Origin: Larimichthys crocea
Taxonomy: Eukaryota; Chordata; Actinopteri; Sciaenidae
Reading direction: 5' to 3'
Length of the DNA stretch: 64,000 nt
NCBI RefSeq assembly: GCF_000972845.2
Contig: NC_040028.1
Span: 9,176,530-9,240,529, forward strand
The position numbers and the translations under genes were made by a program. Positions within the stretch are counted from its first letter, which is position 1; every line of letters begins with the position of its first letter. Positions 1 through 10,385 of the stretch are shown piece by piece. Under the pieces are notes generated by a model. The model did no database searches, was not told where the DNA came from, and worked only from the letters and a program-made list of their open reading frames with translations.

Positions 1-40
1 ACCACAAGACTCTAGATATATTTAACCCTAACCCTTTTAG

Positions 41-79
41 TATTATTATTATTATTATTTTATTATTATTATTATTATT
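41..79. repeat. (TAT)n microsatellite
   Basis: Two near-perfect runs of TAT/ATT units are joined by one extra T, giving an AT-only tract of about 39 bases. It lies deep in the proposed first intron. Confidence 0.95.
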
Positions 80-388
80 GAGCAAATAACTGACTTAACT
101 TTCTAAAACTGCTTGTTTCAAAGACTCTTTCTGGGTACAAATCTACATTAATCTAAAACAATTAATCTATGTGTTTACTGTGCCGCATTTTCTAATGTAA
201 TCTAGCACCCACTAATTAAATAAGCATCCACTCATCCACTAAGAGACTGGCATGGAAGACTGGAGGATAAATGATCAGCTAAGTAAATAGATTTTACAAT
301 AAAGTTTCACTGTTGTGATGGGCTCTCCCTTTAAGCTTGAACATGGAGCCGCTTTCTCATCCTGCTGAGCAAATCAGTCCACAGCTCA

Positions 389-416
389 ACACACACACAC
401 ACACACACACACACAC
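389..416. repeat. (AC)14 microsatellite
   Basis: This is a perfect dinucleotide run of 28 bases. CA repeats of this length are frequent in teleost DNA and are usually polymorphic. A 71-codon open frame runs through it, but that is repeat-driven and not a gene. Confidence 0.95.
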
Positions 417-879
417 TTACTCAAGTGAGCGCACACATACACAACAAAGCAGCAGCAGCGCAGTAAGGCCCTGCAGCTGTAACTCTATTCACTGTGGAAA
501 AAAAAACGAGGAATACAATCTCCCTGTGTTCTCCCATTCAAAGCTCCAGTAAGCAAGAGTGTACACATCTCCGAAGACAGTCAAAGAGAGTATTTGTGGG
601 TCAGGAAGGACCGCTGTGTAACTGTGAAAACTATTTCAGTCAAGCAAAATGTACCCCATGACAAGCAGCGTGAATGAAATTTGCAGTGTAAAGCAATTTT
701 GTCGCTCCGTGAACTAATTGTTGTCTTGCGTTGGGATAAAAGTTGAGATGGAAATCGTTTTCTTCAAACAAGTCTGATAACTATCAGCGAGTTTGGCAAA
801 AAATAAAGAAAGGAAAGTGGAGAAAGGAAGATACACGCACAGCAGAAGACTTATTATCAAATCCCGGGGCTGAAAAATC

Positions 880-1170
880 TACTAAACTGATGCTCACCTG
901 AGCTGCAGCCATGCTAAGCCACTCAGCCAGTTGAGTGGCAGTAGACACATTCCTATTAGAGTCTAATGAAGCTATCTGTTCATGTCAGATAATAGCAGCT
1001 CAGCATCCAGGGCCATTGCTTCCAATTTACATTTCTCAACGAGCCGAGCCCACCACTCCAATTGAGCCGAGCGGGGGAATTTGAGAGCAGAAAATTAGAC
1101 GGCTCTCATATCGCAGGAGGAAAAAAAAGCCCCCTCCAGCTGCACTTGGCTGGGGAAATCAGCACCCACA
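880..1170. promoter_or_regulatory. Candidate conserved non-coding element in intron 1
   Basis: This is a low-repeat, compositionally balanced block inside the proposed intron. It contains GATAA-type, CAGCTG-type E-box and ATTAG/AATTGAG motifs and several CAGCTC/GAGCTG words. It does not resemble any transposable element I know and has no coding potential. The call rests on texture only; no conservation evidence is available here. Confidence 0.2.
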
Positions 1171-1501
1171 CGTGCACACAAAAACGCAACTAACAAATGC
1201 AACTAACTAACTAAACTGCATAGTTATGGAAAAAAAAACAACAAAGACAAAGTAACACCAAAAGATGCACCCTATCTAAGAGGAGTAAACACACACTGAA
1301 ACAAGTTTAACTTTGTAATAAAACACACATAATAAAAGAATTCACAAACGCACATATGCACACAACCGCCTATACTGCATGCACACACTCTTTTGGATGC
1401 ACACCAAAACATGAACACATTCCTGCGCATGCGTATCCAAGCAGGCACAACATAAGAGCATACACAAACATTTGCTGACAGTCCTTCTTACTCTCCATCT
1501 A

Positions 1502-1536
1502 ACACACACACGCACACACACACACACACACACACA
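1502..1536. repeat. (AC)n microsatellite with one G interruption
   Basis: A run of AC units is interrupted once by CGC. The Cys/Val-rich open frame across it on the minus strand is a product of the repeat. Confidence 0.95.
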
Positions 1537-2495
1537 GTCAGTTAGCAAGCTAGCGTCAGCCAAGCATATAGCCCCTGCCCCATTGGGGAGTGCCTCTAAA
1601 CGGGAACTAGGAGTATTAATAGCAAAGTGAGCCAGCCTGTCTGGGAGGGAGCAAAACATCACAGAGGTAGAAACAGGTGAATCAATCTATAACACATGCC
1701 TAGACCACCATCAAACCCCCCAAACACATAAAACCACCCTGACATAACAGACACAGGAGAAGACACAAGTTTCATGACACACTGATGGGAATAAATTGAT
1801 TTTTCTTCTTTGGAGGGTCAGGGTGGGACTAGGCATGGTATACTGTATCATCAGCCAGTAAATCCAATAAGCACCCTCGCAAATACAATTTAATTCTCTT
1901 TTTTTCGCCCGCTTGCTAGTGACCTTGTATCGCCCGGCATAGCGTACGTTTAAAATATTAACATGAAACATTGGAGCAAAAAATCTGCAGGGTGCCTATT
2001 CTGATGTCTCTGTTCTCATAATTTAACAGCTATGTTAACCATTCAATAGCGCCCCCGCTTCCAGTAAAATATGACGAAGGAAACCCGATTCACAGCAGAT
2101 GCACGCGGAAATTTAATCCGCAGACACAAGACACAATTAAAATTTGGGATGGGTGAGAAGAAGCTGGAGACGATGGTCTAGAATCAACACATGGCTTGAT
2201 CAGCAAAGCAGAGACCATCCCGTCTGGACTAAGTCAGTCTGTTCAGGATAGAAGAGAAAAGTTGCACATGTTCTTTGATTATGTGCAGTTTAATTGTGAA
2301 CAAAGTGCAGAGGGCTTTGTCTGTGCAGACTGGCTCTGTGCATGTGAAGGCTGGCAGGCCGCAGTGCAGGCAAAGCAAGGCGACTTGTGTCTGTGTTAAA
2401 GGGTGAAGTGTTCACCTCCCATTATGAATTATTCAAGTGCAGAATCGCTCTGTCTGATGTTGCTGCTGCTTGCCCAACCCCTCTGCCCCCATTCC

Positions 2496-2496
<1 letters not shown>

Positions 2497-2539
<43 letters not shown>

Positions 2540-2540
2540 T
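2497..2540. repeat. (CTTT)11 microsatellite
   Basis: This is a perfect tetranucleotide tract, pyrimidine-only on the + strand. It has the same unit, in the opposite strand sense, as the longer AAAG tract at 10301-10385. Confidence 0.95.
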
Positions 2541-2664
2541 TTCTTCTATCCTTACACCTCATGCCGTATACTTATATAAATGCATATACTTCAACTTGCA
2601 TAAAGACATATAGCACTCCTGCTGCACATGCTGTATAATCTTATATATCTACACTCACACACAG

Positions 2665-2666
<2 letters not shown>

Positions 2667-2704
<38 letters not shown>
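2667..2704. repeat. (AC)19 microsatellite
   Basis: A perfect dinucleotide run of 38 bases, preceded by a short imperfect CACACA segment. Confidence 0.95.
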
Positions 2705-2708
<4 letters not shown>

Positions 2709-4282
2709 CTGTCTAACTTTCAAGCCTAAAACACATGCTGTTAAATTGAAGATGCCACCCTCCATGTTCAGCTCAATGTTTGGCCAAGACACACATATAA
2801 ATATAGACTTGTAGTATATGTACAGAAAGGGGGTTTATTTTTAAAGGAGGGGGATGTGTAAGCACATTTCCAGCACCTCTGAAAGGTACCATCGCTCACA
2901 AACGCCCATTCGTCCCAGCGGGACTGCTGCGCTGGGCTCTCCGGGCCAAGCCTCCCTACAGCCGGCTAAAAATACCCGAGGCCTCCCGACGCCCCACAGC
3001 GGGCCAACATCACACTACGCAACCACGCACAAGGGACACACTGCAACACAGCAAAAGCAACTTTTTTTTCCCGATTAAATAACGTAAAGACATATTTTAA
3101 AACAATATCTGTCTGAAGTTAAAATGAATCCGCGTCCTTGAATGATTTCCCTCTAAGTTTTATACCAGATCATTACGACCTAATGAAAGCCACACAGTAA
3201 ATGTTGTTCTTCAAAAAAATGTTGGCCGAGGCACCGTGCCGAGATGGGATAGACTACATGAAATGTAGACTTCTGGTTTTATTCTAAATGGGGAGGAAAA
3301 TAATAAAATAACAACATCATGTTCACAGCTGAGGTTTGTTTTACATGAACATATATTATATTTTTTCTAGTATATATTCTCATTGTGTAATTCATGTATC
3401 TATTCTAGCTATATCTATATCTATTCTATCAAGTCTATGAAAAGTCCCACCCAGTATACAAGTTGGCAGGCCTTGAAATAATTTCCTAATTTACCGATAG
3501 TCTTAATAAACTTGAAACGAATTTACAGCAGATCTTTTTCACGGCCATCGATTTTCTTTGATTAACTATTTACTTATTATTTATTTATTTTCATAATCTG
3601 CTGCGCGCTCACAGGCTCGATTCGATCAGCAGCTGTCTGTCGGCATAAAACTAAAAAAAAAAAAAAAAACGGGGTAATAAGTTTGTTTTTCCTCCACTCA
3701 CTCACTTTTTTATTTCTTTTTATTTAAAGATGGCATGTTTGGTGACTTAAAAAAAAAGTCCCAAAATCTGCTTCTCTCAGAGTCAGAGTTCGTGTTAGAA
3801 TCAGAAACGCTGCTCATCTGTGAGTTTGTAACTTTTGTCATGTGTTCCTTCGCTTCACTTCGACTTTATGAGACAACAATTTATGGCAGGGGGCTGCTCT
3901 TTTTGATTGCCTCTGGAAACTGGAGGATAATCGGGTTTATAAAGCAGAACAGTTTGAATCAACACGGTTAACCCTTTAAGCAGGACGAGAGAAACAGCTC
4001 TCCGCACACACATATATATGTATATGTATATGTGTATATATAATATGTATGTTTGGATTATGGGGTCATATTTTTGTGGTATAGTAGCATAATAGAGATT
4101 TCTATAATATAGAGACGGAGCGGCTCGATACTGACACTCTCTGGCAGATTTATGTTTTGGGAAGGTGATATTTAATTGGTCGATTTGTTTTTCATATTGA
4201 AACTTGGCACCTTCCCTGTTCCAACTAACTTGTAACCGACTTACACGATTTCTCTCTTTCTTCTTTTTTGACACTTTTAACG

Positions 4283-4284
<2 letters not shown>

Positions 4285-4321
<37 letters not shown>
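4285..4321. repeat. (TC)n microsatellite
   Basis: A near-perfect TC tract of about 37 bases in intron 1, flanked by T-rich sequence. Confidence 0.95.
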
Positions 4322-4323
<2 letters not shown>

Positions 4324-6353
4324 ATTTGACACTCTTTGTAGACTTGTATGTTTTGTCTTTCTTTTTTTTCCAGTGCTGAGATCGTTCATACTAATAATCC
4401 ACCAGCTTCATGTTCCAATAAACCACTTCACTCTCGAATATTAGATAATACATTTTTTAAAATAATGTTTTTTCCTGGGCGAAGGCAATTTACAGATTCA
4501 CAGAGCAGATTTGCAGCCACACACAGCCACCTTATGATCAGTTTATTTATTTATTTCTATATATCATTTTAGTCAATTTATCCTTTCATGCTTAAAGTAT
4601 TAGAAACAAAACCTATTGGCATCGTGCACTGCGGAGCAGAGAGCAGGACTGACGAGCTGAGCCTGACACAAGATGTGGGACGTGGCGCACAAAGAGACAA
4701 AACTGTAAACAAGGTCATTTGTTAAATATATATTGGAGGGATACTGAAAATGAAATGTCATTTTCATTCAGGACACGAAAATAAGCAGTTTTTTTTTAGG
4801 TTTGAACTTGTTAAAGGACTGTGTTCGACAAAGTATCCTATAACTTTCAAAGGTCTGCTTGTTTGTGGTCTGTGTCCTCAGCAGTGTGGATTACAAGTAA
4901 ACTTAACATAATCGATGGGTTTGGGTTAAATGTGTGTTCTGGAAAGTTTCTCTTTGGAATATTTCTATTAGATTAGAGCTGCCCTCTTGACGTGGCCTTT
5001 GGACCCAAACTTTCCAAACATAAGGATGGGTTACTTCTGCTTCCTTCCTTCTTACAGTTGTCTACATGAGCGACAGGAGGATCGGGAACATGTTTTTTCT
5101 GCCTTTATTGCTCCACTCTGTCTGTCTCTGATCATTGAATCACTGCAGAGTGGATTACACCCACTGAAGGCTCATTCCGATTTGTTTAATTGCTTTATTG
5201 TCATTAGGGTTTGAATCACTCAAATCTATGTTGATATCATTCTCACTTATTGACGTGAAGCGCCATTTTAGACTAGAGAACTATCAGTTCATTTTACTCA
5301 TTATATATGTATATCTAGATTTTTTCTTTACAGTGTCAAAAATCACGTTATACAGTGTGACCCAAATCTTTACCCACATGTATCCCCCCCCCCTCCTCCA
5401 CCCCCGTGGGCAGTTTTAACCTTAACTCAGCTGCTCCTTCAGCACGCGAGCCTTTCCTTTTCACTTTGACCCCACAACAAAACACTTTAACCATGACAAG
5501 TATTTACTACAGGGTGCAGCGGTTCCTTCTTTAAGATTTAAAGAAAGTTAAAGTATAAGGGGAGCCTTTTTTTATTTCCAGCGCAGTCTTACGTCTGGAG
5601 AGTCTTCTGAACATGTATCGGTCCGCCCGGGTCCAAAATATTGGCACATGCTCCTGATATTTTTTAAAGAAGTGAGAGAGACTCTGAGTGGAAATAAGTG
5701 AAATGAAGTCGTCATTTTCCCCTCACATATATAGGTGAAACACAGTCGTTACATGAGTTCGTAAAGGCGGACAGTTTACAACATCCACGACACGAGCCTG
5801 CAACTGTTTTGTTTTGTCAACTGTTTCTGGATGGATTGAGGTCAGAACCATAAAAACAGACATCCGCGTCTTTTTACGCACGGTGCGTATTGTTCTCATC
5901 TTCTGTTTATTGCCTTTAAATCGGTGTTACTGGAAAGCCAAACTGGGGCGTCTACCCCCTAGAACGGATTCTTGGATGAAGCAGAACCTCTAATGGAAGC
6001 ACAGACATCGGAGTTTCTTTAGGTCTCTTCGGTCCTGTGTTAACTCCGATCTGCGCTTCGGGAGCTGTCTCGCCATCATTCTCATTTAAACAACTATTAA
6101 AACCGCTCCGTCCGCCAAATTAGGCTACCTTGTCTGCCTTGTTTGGGTCTACTTTCAAGTTTATTGCCTTATTTGTGTGTGTTAGTGGTGATAGTGCCTG
6201 ACTCTCCGCGATCATAAGTGTCACCTCCACGAGCTTCAAATCATCTTGTTATTAGTATCACTAGAATTTGGACACAGGCAAGTCCGCGACGAGCGCACAG
6301 CAGTGCCCGAGACGGGTGCTGTAGCGCACCATTCACACATAACACGTACTCAA

Positions 6354-6375
6354 ACACACACACACACACACACAC
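6354..6375. repeat. (AC)11 microsatellite just inside intron 1
   Basis: This CA tract begins 35 bases downstream of the exon 1 splice donor (minus-strand sense). On the transcript it reads as a (UG)n tract. UG repeats near donors can bind TDP-43 or CELF-type proteins, but any such effect here is speculation. Confidence 0.95.
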
Positions 6376-6410
6376 GTACATACACATGTCCGCAGGCAGA
6401 GTTGCCTTAC

Positions 6411-6504
6411 CTTCATTAGGGGGGTAGATGATGGGGAACGCAGGAATAACGCAGGACAATAAAAGAGGTAAAATGAAAAGGAGTGATCGCGGATTGCAAT
6501 CCAT
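6411..6504 (-). CDS. First coding exon of a probable EphA-family receptor tyrosine kinase (partial gene)
   Basis: The exon encodes 31 residues plus one base. It starts MDCNPRSLLF, has a hydrophobic core at about residues 7-23 and ends PIIYPPNE, then splits a codon (phase 1) at the donor AAG|GTAAGG, with the donor GT at 6409-6410. The start is well fixed: it lies in GCCGCCATGG, an exact Kozak context, and an in-frame TGA sits at 6514-6516, so no longer form is possible. In EphA receptors exon 1 encodes the signal peptide and stops at ...NE|V, before the short exon for the start of the ephrin-binding domain; EPHA4 reads VYPANE-V and EPHA3 PQPSNE-V at this point. Eph receptors are plasma-membrane tyrosine kinases that bind ephrins in axon guidance and tissue boundary formation. 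The YPPNE end favours EphA4 and the MDC start resembles EphA3, so the paralogue is open. The exon itself and its start are likely; the family call is moderate, because only a signal peptide is visible. Another secreted or membrane protein is possible. Confidence 0.55.
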
Positions 6505-6720
6505 GGCGGCGGATCAGAGGTACATAACTCCATGAAGCCACTGACTGATCTGAGAGCGTCTTCTCGCCACTCAGCTTTCTCCCTCTCTCTTGCTCCCGTC
6601 TCCCTCCGGTTGGAGCACTTTTCCGCTGGGTCCTACAGAGTCTGACAGGCAGGAAAAAAAAAAAAAAAGCACCGCGCAGGTTCACCACAGGTCAGTTTAG
6701 ATCCTTTAGCACGTGAGTGA
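6505..6720 (-). promoter_or_regulatory. 5' UTR and probable proximal promoter of the EphA-like gene
   Basis: This is the sequence immediately 5' of the start codon on the minus strand. It is richer in G+C and CpG than the flanking DNA and contains purine-rich GGGAGA/GAGAGAGGGAG runs and a T-run (6655-6668 in + coordinates, read as T on the minus strand). A CACGTG E-box lies at 6710-6715. No TATA box is evident. The transcription start site cannot be placed from sequence alone, so the boundary between UTR and promoter is arbitrary and the right edge is a guess. Confidence 0.4.
6514..6525 (-). promoter_or_regulatory. Minimal upstream ORF (Met-Tyr-Leu-stop)
   Basis: On the minus strand an ATG at 6525-6523 opens a three-codon reading frame, ATG TAC CTC TGA. 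It ends nine bases before the main start codon and is in the same frame. A further ATG at 6533-6531 opens a different frame that overlaps the main start and stays open for 41 codons to the exon end. If both lie within the mRNA, they could reduce initiation at the main AUG. Both have weaker Kozak contexts than the main start (the outer one has T at -3; the mini-ORF has G at -3 but T at +4). The sequence features are certain; their use depends on where transcription starts. Confidence 0.4.
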
Positions 6721-8139
6721 CAACCAGTCAGCATGTTTAAAAAAAAAAAAAAAATTCACAGTCAATGCAAAACTGTATTTTGAGTCACTAAGATTCAGAC
6801 AGAGAAATATTAGAAATCTACCTGGTAACTAAATGATGACATCATATATTCTTGTGGCCTACTGCTGTGATGATCCAGTCACATTCACCAAATATACCTG
6901 CTTTATTCTCCCAGGAAGTTAAACACGTACTAAAGTTTATTCATGAGGTGACAGGATGTGATTTACTCTATGTAATATGTTTTTTTGAACCTGTATTTGG
7001 GACTGATAGAAAAACAGTTGTTCAGTTTATTTTGTCACAGGGAAAGTGATGCAGCTCATACGAACAAAAGAACAATTAACAATTAATGCATGTACAGATG
7101 TTATTCATTGTTCATATCACCGTGGCTTATGAAAATCACAAACTTGAAGTCATGGTAAAACGAAAAAAGTTTAAAATTGTTCAATTTTTTAAATGAAATA
7201 CATAAGGTTTACATACATGTGTCATTTACAACATTTTAACACTGATGGAAAAATAAAAAAATAATATAATTTACATACTGTTGGGCAGAGGTGTATTCAT
7301 CATTGTTAGGAGGGACACATATCGTGTGCTTGTATTCAGGTCTACTTTGTGCATTTTTCTGTGAGGGCCATTAGGGTCCCCTGACACCACAATGCTTGAT
7401 CCGCACTGAAAGGCTGGGGTGGCAGTGTAACGTCAGGGTCCTCGCTGAGACGCCAGCTGTTGTGGTGGGGGGTTGGAGACTTGGAGTTTGGGAAGGCATG
7501 TGACGTGTGGGAAAAGTTAAAAAGGACACAGAACAAACAAGCACAAGAACACAGCTACACTAGAAACTGTTAGAAAACCCAAATGAATTTAAAATTCCCT
7601 TAATGTGATTTATGGCACTGTTGGATTAGGATGTCTCATTAATATTGAAAAGAAATTCCTCTTGTGTGAAATCAGACAAAATATTTTTCTGCGATGGAAA
7701 AAATTATCTAGTGAGCATATTTCATCGGTGGGGATTTTTCCAATTCTGAAAAAAAAAAAAAAAAAAACTGAGGGTGATGCCAAAAGTCACAGCAGCGCCC
7801 AGTTTTAAGTAATGCTAATGTTATGCTCCCACTGAATGAACTTAATGGACTTTTTTTTTTTAGAAGAATAATTATACAAACCATTACCACACGTGAAAAA
7901 AAAATGTGGAAATGTGTCTGAGTCTATGCAAATGACACGGTGCATTTTGACAAATTGTGTGGAGCATCACTTTCACACACGACTGAATCAGCAGGAGAAA
8001 ATCTACATTAAAATTATTTTTATTATTTGTCTCGCCCAGTTTATTATAGTACTGACAGTGTGTTCAAAAGTCCTTTAAAATGAACTGGGTCATTTTTTTA
8101 ATGCAGATATTTTATAACAAATGACTTAACAGCAAATTC

Positions 8140-8400
8140 AGAGCCCAGTCTTACTCTGAGACATTTATTAGTTTCAGGTTGTCAATGGATACAGCGAAGA
8201 ATGATGCCAGGAGGTCTCCGGCCACATTATTAAGTGGCTGTGGCATGTGGATTTACAGCAGGTTTTAGACGTGCCAGCCTTCGTCGTACATCATCTTCTA
8301 CATCCCACTAATTCACTTATTACGCACTGAAAGAGATTAATACAAGAGGCTCCACGGCTAACAATCAATTCAAAGGCTGGTGGTTCTGGGCTCATAGGTT
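8140..8400. promoter_or_regulatory. Candidate conserved non-coding element
   Basis: Complex, non-repetitive block with several homeodomain-like cores (ACTAATTC, ATTAAG, GATTAA, ATCAATTC) and GGATTT/CATGTGG words. It resembles neither known fish repeats nor coding sequence. The call is by texture only. Confidence 0.17.
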
Positions 8401-10300
8401 GCACACATGAAGATGTAGTTTCAGTGGAGAACTTTCTGAGAATGGAAAACAACTGCATTTATTTTCAAATGCTACATATTCATGGCAAATTGTCAGGATT
8501 ATAACTCTACTGGAAGTTGGAAATAGGATAAGGAATTCAATTAATTTAAATAATGTTGCACTTTTCCTCCAAAAACTCATTAAGATGAATGTTGACAACA
8601 GAAAATTAAATTAGTCTTATCAAGTAAAACAAAAAAGTCAACCAAGAAACAAATGATATTCTCAATAATACAGTATCAATGAATCTGATTATATTATCTA
8701 ATATAAAAGAACTTCATGCCGAACATAATGAGTTGTAATCATCCTCATTTGGTTGTCTGAGAGTTGTTGCTGTTTTTTAGTCAATAAACCTGCAAGTTAG
8801 TTCAGACTAATTGTCGAAAATCTGTTTCTGATTGTGGTGAATTGGAAAAATGCGATGGGTCCCTCCCGTCTATCCGCTTCAACATTTTTTCCTTCTTCTC
8901 AATGAGCGCTTGTCCATTCTTGAACTCCTGCCAGTGGAACAATCCAGTACGAGATGGAGGAAAATATTGATTTAAAGCCGCAATTGTAAGTCATGATGTG
9001 TCCTGACACGACTGTATAATGCTCCAAACTCACAGAGCAGATGTTGTTAAGGAGCAGCTTCGAAAGCTGCAGAGGCCTGGCCTTCTTATACAGTAACATA
9101 CAAACAAACAAACAGATAGGCTGACTGTGTTTACTGCTTGCTGTCAGTACCCTCTTCCTCCCTGTGGTTCTCAGGCGGCACATTCCTCCATACGCACAGC
9201 GTACAGAAGGAGGAGAAGCCAGCGGGCTGCTGGCATGTAACACTATCCCCCCACACCAGACATCATAGCGGGGACACTTTCTTACCATTGCCAGCACCAC
9301 CACTCTTCACCCTTTTCCCTCTGCCTTTGATTTTGCTGCAGCACCACAGGGGATTCTAAAACTGAAGGAAATTTCAATGACTGTTATTGTTCTCAATGAA
9401 GCACAATTATTGTTTTCTTATGTACATTATACCCATGTGCATTATAAAAAAAACACTTCATCCATTTAATCCAAAAGGAACAATAACAACTGGTACTAAT
9501 ACAACTACTTTTGTCAGACAAAACCACGTGTTTCACTGAGTTAGGATAGATGTCTAACTATCACCCAACATACCGAGCTGGAGTTGAACTGTTTACATAA
9601 AGAAATCAAGTGCCCCTCTATTTCATGTATCTGCACCAATGATTAATTGGGTCATGGTTCATGTGGCAAATTCTCCTTCTTACCCTCTGAGAGACAGCTC
9701 TGATAGGACCGGCCGACCTGCCATAACAGGGTCCTGTGAGACCAGATCTGGGCCTCCTTCCCACCACGAACAACTCTCTCTCCCTCGCTCTCCCCTTTCC
9801 ACATGGAGCCACAATAATGTCCCATCAAATCTCTGAAGTGCAGTGGGAAGAGGCTGAAACAGAGAAGAGTAGAAGATTTATGGATTATTCTTTTTATCCC
9901 TTCAAAATAAAAGATAGGATTATTGTCCATTGTTAAAGAAAAGACTGTCTCCCGGAAAATAAAAGTTGCAACACCCTTTAGTACGCCCTTCAGTAAACAC
10001 TACTCCTCCATGATTTGTGGTCTACAATGTTTTTTCACTGGCTTGTTTCTGCCAAGGCAGAAACATTGGTCAAATATACGGTCACACGTGTGTCTGTGAG
10101 AGTGACAGCAGTATAAGCAGCTGGCTGTGTTATTCCCCCAGAAAAGCATCAACACGTCAGGACAAAACCCAGAGCTGAAAGTAGTACCAAAGTTCTGAAC
10201 TGAAGTAAAAGTGGCAATACTACTAAATACTACACTTGATTACAATACAGTATTTGAAGGGGATTTTATGATTTCAGATCAGTTACAGGGCAGGAAGCCA

Positions 10301-10302
10301 AA

Positions 10303-10385
<83 letters not shown>
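10301..10385. repeat. (AAAG)21 microsatellite
   Basis: This is an uninterrupted tetranucleotide array of about 85 bases, all purine on the + strand, and the longest perfect tandem repeat in the window. The Lys-Glu-Arg-rich open frame across it is an artefact of the repeat. Confidence 0.97.

Larger units (their letters stand above)
1..6410 (-). other. Partial first intron of the EphA-like gene
   Basis: This is everything downstream of the splice donor at 6410 on the minus strand. I looked on the minus strand for the short second exon expected in EphA genes (start of the ligand-binding domain, LLDS...GELGW type) and did not see it, so intron 1 is longer than 6.4 kb. The stretch at about 5560-6410 is CpG-richer and could be part of a promoter-associated CpG island. 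The rest holds microsatellites, A/T runs and complex sequence, with no exon I can support on either strand. Confidence 0.45.

Noticed and set aside
22..35. TTAACCCTAACCC at the left edge as a telomeric repeat
   Set aside because: Only about two CCCTAA units, far too short to suggest a telomere or interstitial telomeric array.
1..6400. Second exon of the EphA-like gene
   Set aside because: I searched the minus strand by eye for the LLDS...GELGW coding pattern next to splice sites and found nothing convincing.
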